A DNA stretch of 8,356 bases from CAZVUW01 sp964629825. Lineage in GTDB: Bacteria > Actinomycetota > Nitriliruptoria > Euzebyales > Egibacteraceae. The translations under genes and the position numbers were made by a program. The notes below the pieces were generated by a model. The model was not told the DNA's origin and made no database searches. It saw nothing but the letters and a program-made list of their open reading frames with translations. The first letter of the stretch is position 1; each line of letters opens with the position of its first letter. The stretch covers positions 1 to 8,356 of the forward strand of contig CAZVUW010000116.1 in the NCBI GenBank assembly GCA_964629825.1, written 5' to 3'. Shown piece after piece: positions 1-5,986 of this stretch.

Positions 1-241
1 TCGCGGGGGCCATCTTGTCGGTGAGGGTGCCGGCGACGACCATCAGGTCGGCCTGGCGCGGCCCGTGGGCGAACGGGATGACGCCGAGGCGCATGAAGTC
101 GTGCCGGGCGGCCGAGGTCGCGATGAACTCGATGGCGCAGCAGGCCAGGCCGAAGTTCATGACCCACAGGCTGTAGCGGCGGCCCCAGTTGAGGACGAAC
201 TTGAGCGGCTGCGGGACCTCGACGTTGTCGATCAGACCCAT
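1..241 (-). CDS. nuoB: NADH-quinone oxidoreductase subunit B (partial, N-terminal 80 codons)
   Basis: This is the start of complex I subunit B, the peripheral-arm protein that carries iron-sulfur cluster N2 and hands electrons to quinone on the inner face of the membrane. The reading frame opens with ATG at 241 and runs off the window edge at base 1. Visible landmarks are the family stretch NFGLACCAIEF at residues 29-39, whose adjacent Cys34-Cys35 are the first two N2 ligands, and FAHGPRQADLMVVAGT near residues 57-72. The remaining N2 cysteines lie beyond the window. The N-terminus before the tandem cysteines is short, about 33 residues, with no leader. The start overlaps the end of nuoA by 10 bases (232-241), so the two are probably translationally coupled. 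A weak AAGGG-like ribosome site lies inside nuoA. The identification is secure; only the C-terminal part is missing because of the window boundary. Confidence 0.96.
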   Translation of the reverse strand, partial: MGLIDNVEVPQPLKFVLNWGRRYSLWVMNFGLACCAIEFIATSAARHDFMRLGVIPFAHGPRQADLMVVAGTLTDKMAPA

Positions 242-603
242 TTGAGGACGCCCTTCTTGTACTCGTACGGCAGCGTGATGGTCACGAAGAAGAGGAAGAC
301 CAGCATTACGCCGAGGGCGAAGCCCTGTTGCTCCATCCCACCGAGCGTCACGGCCCACGGGAACAGGAACAGCGTCTCCACGTCGAAGACCACGAACATG
401 AAGGCGAACATGTAGTAGCGGATGTGCGTCTGCGACCAGCCTTCACCCACCGGGTCGAGCCCGCACTCGTAGGTCGACAGCTTGGCCCCGTACTTCTTGT
501 CCGGCCGAACCAGCCTGCTGACGGTGAACGCCAGCGCCACCAGGAGGACACCGGCGACGATCAGCGCCAGGACGGCGCTGTACTGGGTGTAGAAATCGCC
601 CAC
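232..603 (-). CDS. nuoA: NADH-quinone oxidoreductase subunit A
   Basis: This is a small membrane subunit of complex I, 123 residues when started at GTG 603. It sits at the junction of the peripheral and membrane arms near the quinone cavity. Three hydrophobic segments are visible at about residues 8-29, 62-84 and 94-113. Family motifs are YECG at 45-48, the HIRYY stretch at 60-64 and FDVET at 73-77, which holds the conserved acidic pair Asp74 and Glu76. Length and topology match the family. The open frame extends upstream to 750, but that extension is Arg/Ala/Pro-rich and unlike NuoA. GTG 603 is preceded by AGGAG with a 5-base spacer and gives the expected N-terminus, so I chose it. It is the first gene of a nuo operon. 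The protein has the GEGW..THIRYY form, rather than the longer loop I remember for mycobacterial NuoA. Confidence 0.96.
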   Translation of the reverse strand: MGDFYTQYSAVLALIVAGVLLVALAFTVSRLVRPDKKYGAKLSTYECGLDPVGEGWSQTHIRYYMFAFMFVVFDVETLFLFPWAVTLGGMEQQGFALGVMLVFLFFVTITLPYEYKKGVLKWV

Positions 604-608
604 TGCTG

Positions 609-613
609 CTCCT
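609..613 (-). promoter_or_regulatory. Ribosome binding site that fixes the nuoA start
   Basis: On the minus strand AGGAG lies 5 bases before the GTG at 603. It is the only good Shine-Dalgarno match next to a start codon that yields a normal NuoA N-terminus, and it argues against the longer upstream frame. Confidence 0.7.
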
Positions 614-701
614 GCCTCACGCTTTGCTGCGCTGCTGGCGCACCGGACAGCCCGCGGCCCGACAGCCACCGGGACGGGGGACCGGTCAGGTCGGGGGAAA
701 C

Positions 702-717
702 CGCGCGACGCCGCGCG
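702..717. repeat. Inverted repeat at the predicted nuo transcription start
   Basis: CGCGCG (702-707) and CGCGCG (712-717) flank the 4-base loop ACGC, forming a 6-base-pair self-complementary site. It overlaps where the candidate promoter at 721-750 would start transcription, so it could be an operator or an early leader hairpin. GC-rich DNA produces such repeats by chance, so the call is weak. Confidence 0.25.
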
Positions 718-720
718 CAC

Positions 721-750
721 AGTGTACGTGGGACGGACGGACAGGCCCAA
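721..750 (-). promoter_or_regulatory. Candidate sigma-70-type promoter for the nuo operon
   Basis: Read on the minus strand, TTGGGC (745-750) and TACACT (721-726) are separated by 18 bases. They match the vegetative -35/-10 consensus at 3 of 6 and 4 of 6 positions. Transcription would begin near 712-716, leaving a leader of about 110 bases before the nuoA GTG at 603. The spacer contains three tandem GGAC units (plus-strand reading, 731-742). This is motif reading in GC-rich DNA without any score, so it is only a candidate. Its position between two functionally unrelated blocks is what makes it plausible. Confidence 0.35.
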
Positions 751-794
751 TCACGACGTCCGAATCGCCCGACGGCACGGATCCTAGTGGAAGG

Positions 795-807
795 GCGCCG
801 TCGGCGC
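795..807 (-). terminator. Possible weak hairpin terminator after the aldehyde dehydrogenase gene
   Basis: GCGCC (795-799), a 3-base loop and GGCGC (803-807) form a perfect 5-base-pair stem that begins only 2 bases downstream of the aldehyde dehydrogenase stop codon at 810-812. There is no U tract after it, only CCTTCC. It could be a non-canonical terminator of the sort suggested for actinobacteria, or chance. Read-through into nuoA is therefore possible. Confidence 0.25.
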
Positions 808-809
808 GG

Positions 810-2234
810 TCAGCGGCGGGGTGGGGGCTCCTGGTGGATGACCTTCATGGCGGTCACCTCGCCGAGCAGCTCCGGGCCGTAGCCGAAGCCGCGACCGCTG
901 CAGCCGCGCGGCTCGGCGGCGCCGCCGGGCGCGCCGCCCCAGACGGCGTTGACCTTGACCGTGCCGGCCCGCAGCTCGCGGGCGGCGCGCTGGGCGTTGC
1001 CGATGTCGCCGGTCAGGACGCTGGCGGCCAGGCCGTAGGGCGAGCGCGCGGCCGCGGCGAGGGCCTCATCGAAGGAGGCGGCGACGCGGACAGGTGCGAC
1101 CGGCCCGAATGTCTCCTCGGCCAGAACTGCCATGTCGTCTTGGACCTCGACTAGCACCGTCGCCGGGTACCAGCAGCCGGCGCCGCCTGGGATGGCCCCT
1201 CCGGTGAGCGCCCGCGCCCCGGCCTTGAGCGCGGCGCTGACCTGGCCGTGGACCTTGTCGCGGTGGTCGAGGTCCACCAGGGGGCCGAGGTCGGTCGCCG
1301 GGTCGGTCGGATCGCCGACGACCAGCCCGCGGGCGAGCTCGGTCAGCGCCTCGGTGAACGGCCCGGCGATGTCGGCGCACACGTAGATGCGCTCCACGGC
1401 GGTGCAGATCTGGCCGGCGTAGGCGAACGCGCCCGCGGCGGCCTGCTCGGCCGCCCAGACCGGGTCGACGTCGCGGTCGATCAGCAGCGGGTCGTTGCCG
1501 CCGAGCTCAAGCACGCAAGGGCGCAGCAGCTCGCCGCACAGGCGACCGATCTTGCGGCCGGTCGCCACCGAGCCGACGTGGCAGACGAGGTCGACGTCTG
1601 GATGCTCGACGAGGGCCTGGCCGGCGCGGCCGTCGCCGAGCAGGACGTTGGTCACGCCGTCCGGCGCGTCGAGCAGCTGCACCATCCGCAGGACGGCCTC
1701 GGTCGCGCGCTCCGAGGGCTTGACCACGACGGTGTTGCCGGTGACGAGACAGGCGCCGAGCAACCCCGAGAGGATGCCCAGCGGGTCGTTCCAGGGGATG
1801 ATCAGCGCCGCGACGCCGTAGGGCTCGGCGACCATCAGGTCGAGCGCCTCTCCCCCGCTGACCAGCGAGCGTCCACGGTGCAGCGGGCCGAGCTCGGCGT
1901 ACTGGCGCAGCGTCGCCGCCGCCGTCGCGACGTCGCCGCACGAGGCGGTCAGCGGCTTTCCGTTCTCGCGGGTCTGGAGGCGGGCCAGCTCGTCGCGCTC
2001 GGCGTCGAGGGCGTCGGCCAGCCGCCGAAGGACCTGCGCGCGCTCGCCCACCGGGGTCCGCCGCCAGGCCTCGGAGGCCTTCCGAGCGGCCGCCACGGCG
2101 CGGTCGGCGTCGATGGCGTCACCGGCAGGGACCTCCGCGAAGTGCTCGCCCGTGGTCGGGTCGAACAGCCGCACGCGGTCCACGGCATCGGACTCGGTGC
2201 TGCTCCCCCCGATGAGGTGGGTGAGGGTGTGCAT
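810..2234 (-). CDS. Aldehyde dehydrogenase family protein
   Basis: This is a 474-residue NAD(P)-dependent aldehyde dehydrogenase, which oxidises an aldehyde to a carboxylate through a thiohemiacetal on an active-site cysteine. It is full length for the family, soluble and without a signal peptide. Key residues are all visible: Asn149 in IPWNDP, Lys172 in VKPSE (cofactor), Glu243 in ELGGND (general base), Cys277 in GQICTA (nucleophile) and Glu374/Phe376 in EETFGP. The glycine-rich turn reads HVGSVATGRKIG (219-230), with Val where the family usually has Thr or Ala. The C-terminus carries RGCSGRGFGYGPELL, as in the succinate-semialdehyde/benzaldehyde-type branch. ATG 2234 is preceded by GCGGAG with a 6-base spacer. 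The gene starts only 24 bases after the GT9 gene, so it is probably the last gene of the glycosylation operon. The substrate cannot be read from sequence. A sugar-derived or small-acceptor aldehyde would fit the neighbours, but this is inference. Confidence 0.93.
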   Translation of the reverse strand: MHTLTHLIGGSSTESDAVDRVRLFDPTTGEHFAEVPAGDAIDADRAVAAARKASEAWRRTPVGERAQVLRRLADALDAERDELARLQTRENGKPLTASCGDVATAAATLRQYAELGPLHRGRSLVSGGEALDLMVAEPYGVAALIIPWNDPLGILSGLLGACLVTGNTVVVKPSERATEAVLRMVQLLDAPDGVTNVLLGDGRAGQALVEHPDVDLVCHVGSVATGRKIGRLCGELLRPCVLELGGNDPLLIDRDVDPVWAAEQAAAGAFAYAGQICTAVERIYVCADIAGPFTEALTELARGLVVGDPTDPATDLGPLVDLDHRDKVHGQVSAALKAGARALTGGAIPGGAGCWYPATVLVEVQDDMAVLAEETFGPVAPVRVAASFDEALAAAARSPYGLAASVLTGDIGNAQRAARELRAGTVKVNAVWGGAPGGAAEPRGCSGRGFGYGPELLGEVTAMKVIHQEPPPRR

Positions 2235-2258
2235 GGATGGCTCCGCTTGCTGCTCGGC

Positions 2259-3266
2259 TCAGCCGCGCGCCGCGAGGCGGTGCGGCGAAGGTGGTATGTC
2301 GGACAGGGCCGCCAGGACCGCTTCGACCGGGATGGCGGCCAGCCCCGGGTCGATGCTGCGGCCGTGAGGATCCCCTTCGGCGCCGGTCCAAAGCACCCGG
2401 TGCCACGGCCGGTCCTGCGGCGGTCCCCAGCGCCGCGGCGAGGTCGGGCCGAACAGCAGCACCGAGGGGGTGGACAGGGCTGTCGCCAGGTGGGCCACAC
2501 CGGTGTCGCCGCACACCACCCGAGCGGCCGAGGCGATCACTCCGGCGAGCTCCAGCAGCCCGGTCCCGCCAGCGACGACGGCCGAGTCCGGCACCCCCGC
2601 CCGCTCGGCGATCCGCAGCGCCAGAGGCCGCTCCGTCGCGGAGCCGGTGAGGATCACCTCGCGCCCGGCCTCCGCCTCGGCGCGGGCGACCTCGACCCAG
2701 CGCTCCTCCGGCCACCGCCGCGCGTGGGCGGCCGCGCCCGGATGCAGGACGGTTGCTCCGGCGCGGGCAGGCAGAGCCTCCGCCGGGAGGTCGATGCCGA
2801 GGCGCCCGGGGTCTGCCGGCAGCCCCGACTCCGACAGCAGGCGGCACCAGCGCAGAACCTCGTGCTCGTCGGAGCGCCAACCCGGTCCGTGGAGCGCAGC
2901 CGGAAGGCCGTCCGCGGCGAACGCGATCAGCCGGCCGGGCGCGGTGGCGAGCAGCAGCCGGTGGCTCTGCGGGCCGGCGCCGTGGAGGTTCACGGCCACG
3001 TCGGCGTTGTGCAGCCGCCGGTCCAGCGGCCGCTCCGGCGCTGGACCGGCCCCCGCCCGCAGATCGGTGGGCACCACCTCGTCCGCCAGGCCGCAGCCGA
3101 GCACCAGTGGCCCCAGCTCCGCGGGCGCGGCGAGCTGGAGGTGCGCGCCCGGGAAGCCCTCGCGCAGCGCACGCAGCGCCGGGACGGCGGTGAGCAGGTC
3201 CCCGAGCCCGAGGGCGCGCAGCACCGCGATCCGCGTCGGTCGGCCGCCGCCGGCGCCTACGGCCAC
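2259..3266 (-). CDS. Glycosyltransferase family 9 (heptosyltransferase-like)
   Basis: This is a 335-residue GT-B enzyme of the ADP-heptose:LPS heptosyltransferase superfamily, expected to move a sugar, most plausibly a heptose, from a nucleotide donor to a cytoplasmic or membrane-face acceptor. The N-terminal domain opens with RIAVLRALGLGDLLTAVPAL (12-31), the GT9 acceptor-side signature. The donor domain has LHPGAAAHARRWP (174-186), GDTGVAHLA (253-261) with the conserved Asp-Thr-Gly-x-x-His core, and FGPTSPRRWGPP (272-283). The start is GTG 3266, overlapping the end of the SDR gene by 10 bases. The ribosome site there is poor, so translation may depend on coupling. The tail after the Trp-Gly-Pro motif lacks the cysteine cluster seen in the other GT9 gene at 8141-8356. 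Neighbouring gmhA and hldE homologs support a heptose donor. The acceptor is unknown, and it should not be called a LPS enzyme in a probable Gram-positive. Confidence 0.9.
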   Translation of the reverse strand: MAVGAGGGRPTRIAVLRALGLGDLLTAVPALRALREGFPGAHLQLAAPAELGPLVLGCGLADEVVPTDLRAGAGPAPERPLDRRLHNADVAVNLHGAGPQSHRLLLATAPGRLIAFAADGLPAALHGPGWRSDEHEVLRWCRLLSESGLPADPGRLGIDLPAEALPARAGATVLHPGAAAHARRWPEERWVEVARAEAEAGREVILTGSATERPLALRIAERAGVPDSAVVAGGTGLLELAGVIASAARVVCGDTGVAHLATALSTPSVLLFGPTSPRRWGPPQDRPWHRVLWTGAEGDPHGRSIDPGLAAIPVEAVLAALSDIPPSPHRLAARG

Positions 3267-3952
3267 GAGGTCTCGGCGGCGGGGGCGACCATCAGCTCGC
3301 GCACCTGGCAGCCCGGCGGCTGGCGCAGAGCGAAGAGGACGGACTCGGCGACGTCCTCGGGGCGGTTGAGCTGGGCGTCCGGTCCCGGCTTGAACCGGTC
3401 CGGGCGGTCATCGAAGAACGCGGTCTGCATGCCGCCGGGGATCAGCAGCGTCACGCCGATGCGGCCGGCGGTCTCGGCGGCGAGCGCGCGGGTGAAGCCG
3501 ACCACGCCGAACTTGGAGGCGCAGTAGGCGGTCGCGGCCGGCAGCGCCCGCAGTCCCAGCGTGGAGGCGATCGTCACGACGGCGCCGCCGACGGCCTCGA
3601 GGAACGGCAGGGCCGCGCGGACCACCGCGGCGGTGCCGAGCAGGTTGACGGCGACGACGCGCTCCCAGGCCTCGGCCGGGACCTCGGCGAGCTCGCCGCA
3701 GGCGTCGATGCCGGCCGCGGTGACCACCGCGCTCAGGCCGCCGCGGCGTTCGGCGACCCGCCGCACGGCCTCCTCGGCGGCACGCCCGTCGGCCAGGTCG
3801 ACCAGCTCGTGCTCCCAGCCGGCCTCGGGCGCTTGCAGGTCGAGCACCACCGGCGTGCCGCCCGCCTTGTCGACGGCGGCGGCGACGGCGGCGCCGAGAC
3901 CGGATGAGCCGCCCGTGACCAGGACGGTGGAGAGGGTGTCAGGTGCCTGCAC
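3257..3952 (-). CDS. Classical short-chain dehydrogenase/reductase
   Basis: This is a 231-residue NAD(P)(H)-dependent oxidoreductase of the classical SDR family (one Rossmann fold, cytosolic). Motifs in order are TGGSSGLG (13-20, cofactor), Asp38 at the end of the second strand in VVLDL, TAAG (78-81), Asn103, Ser130, Tyr143 and Lys147 (the Asn-Ser-Tyr-Lys catalytic tetrad) and IPGGMQT (171-177). Asp38 usually means NAD(H) rather than NADP(H) preference. Length is slightly below the usual 250. The start GTG 3952 lies 9 bases after a perfect AGGAGG and overlaps the HldE gene by 14 bases. The context suggests action on a sugar intermediate or on the glycoconjugate acceptor. It is not HldD, the ADP-heptose 6-epimerase, which is an extended SDR of about 310 residues with a different glycine motif. 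The substrate is unassigned. Confidence 0.92.
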   Translation of the reverse strand: MQAPDTLSTVLVTGGSSGLGAAVAAAVDKAGGTPVVLDLQAPEAGWEHELVDLADGRAAEEAVRRVAERRGGLSAVVTAAGIDACGELAEVPAEAWERVVAVNLLGTAAVVRAALPFLEAVGGAVVTIASTLGLRALPAATAYCASKFGVVGFTRALAAETAGRIGVTLLIPGGMQTAFFDDRPDRFKPGPDAQLNRPEDVAESVLFALRQPPGCQVRELMVAPAAETSWP

Positions 3953-5333
3953 GTCGGGTTGCCTCCTGGATCAGTCGGGTGGTGGAGCGGCCGTCGAGGT
4001 AGGGCACGACGACGGCCTGGCCGCCCCAGCCCGCCACGAGCGGAGCCTCGGGGAGGTCCGCGACGGCGTAGTCGGCGCCCTTGGCCCAGATGTCGGGGCG
4101 CAGGCGGTCGAGGAGCGCCTCGGGCGTGTCCTCGGAGAACATGGCCACCGCGTCCACGCAGTCGAGCGCCCGCAGCACCGCGGCGCGATCGTCCTGCGGC
4201 ACCAGGGGCCGGTCGGGGCCCTTGAGGCGCCGCACCGAGTCGTCGTCGTTGAGGCACACAATCAGGCAGTCACCGAGCGCACGGGCCGCCTGGAGCATCC
4301 GCACGTGCCCGGCGTGCAGGAGGTCGAAGCAGCCGCCGGTCGCCACGACCGTCCCGCCCGCCGCGCGGGCGCGGGCGATCACGGCCTCGGCCGTGGCTTC
4401 GACCGCACTGCGGTCTCCCGGGGCGCCGAGGGCGGAGGCGCCGCCGGCCGCGACGAAGTCGGCCGCCCGGGCCACGGCGTCCAGGACCGCCTCGCTCGGA
4501 AGGGCCCCCGCGGCCAGCGCGGCGGCGGCGCGCGCGGCGAAACGGTCACCGGCGCCGCAGGGGTCGCCGCCGCGTACCGGCTCGGCCGGCACGGCCAGAG
4601 GCGTCCCGTCGGCGGACACGAGCACCGCGCCGGCGGCGCCGAGCGTCACGACGACGTTGGCCGCGGCCCAGCGCTCCCGGAGCAGCGCGGCGTTCGCGGC
4701 GGCGCCGGCGAGCGACCCCCCGCCGCCGTCGGCGCCGGCGAGCAGCGCGGCCTCGGCCCGGTTGGGGGTGACCAGGCGCGCACCGGGAACCGGCTCACCG
4801 CCGCGCGGGTGGGGATCCCAGACCAGCGGGCAGCTCCCCGCGGCCGCGACCAGCGCCGCCCGCGCCGTGGGCTCGGAGGTGACCCCCCGCCCGTAGTCGG
4901 ACACCAGGACGGCATCCGCCGACAGGACCGCGTCCGCGCCGGTCGGCGGGAGCGCGCCCACCCGGCCGCTGCGCCCGCGGTCAAGCCGAACCACGGACTG
5001 CCCCTGCGCGCGCACCCGCACCTTCTCCGGCGTGTCGCCCTCGTGCGGCAGCGCGACGACGCTGACGCCGTGGGCAGCCAGGAGATCAGCGAGCTCCAGC
5101 CCCGCCGGGTCCGCCGCCAGCGGGGTCACCAGCGTCACGTCCAGGCCGTCCTGCGCTGCGAGCACCGCAGCCAGCCCGGCGCCGCCGGGTCGCGCGGTCT
5201 CGGCCGGATCCTCGACCACAGGGACCGGGGCGTCAGGGCAGACGCGTGTGACCGCCCCGACGAGGTCGCGGTCGAGCAGGACGTCTCCCACGACCGTCAG
5301 CCGGGCGCGTCCGCTGCTCGCCGACCCCCTCAC
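3939..5333 (-). CDS. hldE: Bifunctional D-glycero-beta-D-manno-heptose-7-phosphate kinase / heptose-1-phosphate adenylyltransferase
   Basis: This is a 464-residue two-domain enzyme (formerly RfaE), close to the 477 residues of E. coli HldE. The N-terminal PfkB/ribokinase domain (about 10-320) phosphorylates heptose 7-phosphate at C1. It shows GDVLLDRD (16-23), RPGGAGLAAVLA (49-59), TPNRAEA (189-195) and DPCGAGDRFAA (257-267), with catalytic base Asp263. The C-terminal nucleotidyltransferase domain (about 328-464) attaches AMP from ATP. It shows GCFDLLHAGHVRML (334-347, HxGH nucleotide motif), RRLKGPDRPLVP (368-379) and RPDIWAKGADY (412-422). Both halves look catalytically intact. The start GTG 5333 overlaps the gmhA stop as GTGA and gives the expected N-terminus; the frame upstream of it is Arg-rich shadow. 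The product should be ADP-D-glycero-beta-D-manno-heptose once a GmhB-type phosphatase acts between the two steps; none is in this window. Confidence 0.95.
   Translation of the reverse strand: MRGSASSGRARLTVVGDVLLDRDLVGAVTRVCPDAPVPVVEDPAETARPGGAGLAAVLAAQDGLDVTLVTPLAADPAGLELADLLAAHGVSVVALPHEGDTPEKVRVRAQGQSVVRLDRGRSGRVGALPPTGADAVLSADAVLVSDYGRGVTSEPTARAALVAAAGSCPLVWDPHPRGGEPVPGARLVTPNRAEAALLAGADGGGGSLAGAAANAALLRERWAAANVVVTLGAAGAVLVSADGTPLAVPAEPVRGGDPCGAGDRFAARAAAALAAGALPSEAVLDAVARAADFVAAGGASALGAPGDRSAVEATAEAVIARARAAGGTVVATGGCFDLLHAGHVRMLQAARALGDCLIVCLNDDDSVRRLKGPDRPLVPQDDRAAVLRALDCVDAVAMFSEDTPEALLDRLRPDIWAKGADYAVADLPEAPLVAGWGGQAVVVPYLDGRSTTRLIQEATRRAGT
3962..3967 (-). promoter_or_regulatory. Ribosome binding site of the SDR gene
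   Basis: A perfect AGGAGG lies 9 bases before the GTG at 3952, inside the 3' end of the HldE gene. It supports this start and shows that the overlapping gene has its own initiation signal. Confidence 0.65.
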
Positions 5334-5986
5334 AACCGCACCGCCTCGGCGCCGGCGATCGAGCGCACCGCCGTGTCGATGGCCGCGGACAGCAGGTGCA
5401 CCACGACGAGGTGGCACTCCTGGATGGTCGCGGTGATGTCCGAGGAGATGCAGACGGCATCGTCGACGGCGGAGGCGAGCGGGTTGGGGCGCGGTCCGGT
5501 GACGGCCCAGGTGGTGATGCCGAGGCGGTGCGCCGCGCCGGCGGCGGCGAGGACGTTGGGGCTGCGCCCGGACGTGGACAGCAGCACGCAGATGTCCCCC
5601 GCCCGACCGTGCGCCCGCACCTGCCGGGCGAACACCTCCTCGGCGCCGTAGTCGTTGGCGATGGCCGTGAACGAGGACGTCTCGGCGTGCAGGGCGATCG
5701 CCGACAGGGGCGCCCGGTCGTCGCGGTAGCGGCCGACCAGCTCGGCGGTGAGATGCTGCGCCTCGGCCGCGCTGCCCCCGTTGCCCGCCGCCAGGAGGCG
5801 CCCGCCTCCGAGCAGCACGCGCGCGGCGTGGCCGCCCCAGCGGTCGATGCGCTCGGTCTCAGCCGCCAGCGCCGCCAGCGGACGCGCGAGGTTGGCGAGG
5901 TGGGTGCGGCCCGTCGGCAGCGCCGGGGTGTCGGGAAGGCGGATCACGTCCTCCCCGCCGGTGTCGCCGCGGTCGGCGCGGGTCAC
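5330..5986 (-). CDS. gmhA: Sedoheptulose-7-phosphate isomerase, SIS domain (GmhA-like)
   Basis: This is a 218-residue phosphosugar isomerase that should convert sedoheptulose 7-phosphate to D-glycero-D-manno-heptose 7-phosphate, the first committed heptose step, in the cytoplasm. The SIS domain spans about residues 45-210. Visible motifs are GNGGSAAEAQHLTAEL (68-83), AIANDYGAEEVFARQV (108-123), LLSTSGRSPN (135-144, phosphate-binding serines) and ATIQECHLVVVHLL (186-199). Aligning with E. coli GmhA, the zinc ligands His61, Glu65, Gln172 and His180 correspond to His78, Glu82, Gln189 and His197, with matching spacings of 4 and 8. There are about 25 extra residues at the N-terminus. The start GTG 5986 overlaps the upstream stop as GTGA and has GGAGG 7 bases before it. 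A longer upstream frame is shadow of the glycosyltransferase. DiaA-type SIS proteins look similar, but the adjacent hldE makes the GmhA role very likely. Confidence 0.93.
   Translation of the reverse strand: MTRADRGDTGGEDVIRLPDTPALPTGRTHLANLARPLAALAAETERIDRWGGHAARVLLGGGRLLAAGNGGSAAEAQHLTAELVGRYRDDRAPLSAIALHAETSSFTAIANDYGAEEVFARQVRAHGRAGDICVLLSTSGRSPNVLAAAGAAHRLGITTWAVTGPRPNPLASAVDDAVCISSDITATIQECHLVVVHLLSAAIDTAVRSIAGAEAVRL

Noticed and set aside
232..750. 172-residue version of NuoA starting at 750
   Set aside because: It uses TTG, adds sequence unlike NuoA, and would cover the candidate promoter; GTG 603 has AGGAG at proper spacing.
781..786. TAGGAT as a second -10 element for nuo
   Set aside because: No acceptable -35 lies 16-19 bases upstream; the nearest TGACCG is 20 bases away.
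1248..3527. Long plus-strand open frame of 759 codons opposite the ALDH and GT9 genes
   Set aside because: It is a shadow of high-GC coding DNA: its product is Arg/Gly/Ala/His-rich with no motif, while the minus strand encodes two complete recognisable enzymes.
3257..3952. Calling the SDR hldD (ADP-heptose 6-epimerase)
   Set aside because: It has the classical TGxxxGxG motif and 231 residues; HldD is an extended SDR of about 310 residues.
3561..5651. Long plus-strand open frame of 696 codons opposite SDR, HldE and GmhA
   Set aside because: Same reason: low-complexity Arg/Pro/Gly composition, spanning three real minus-strand genes.
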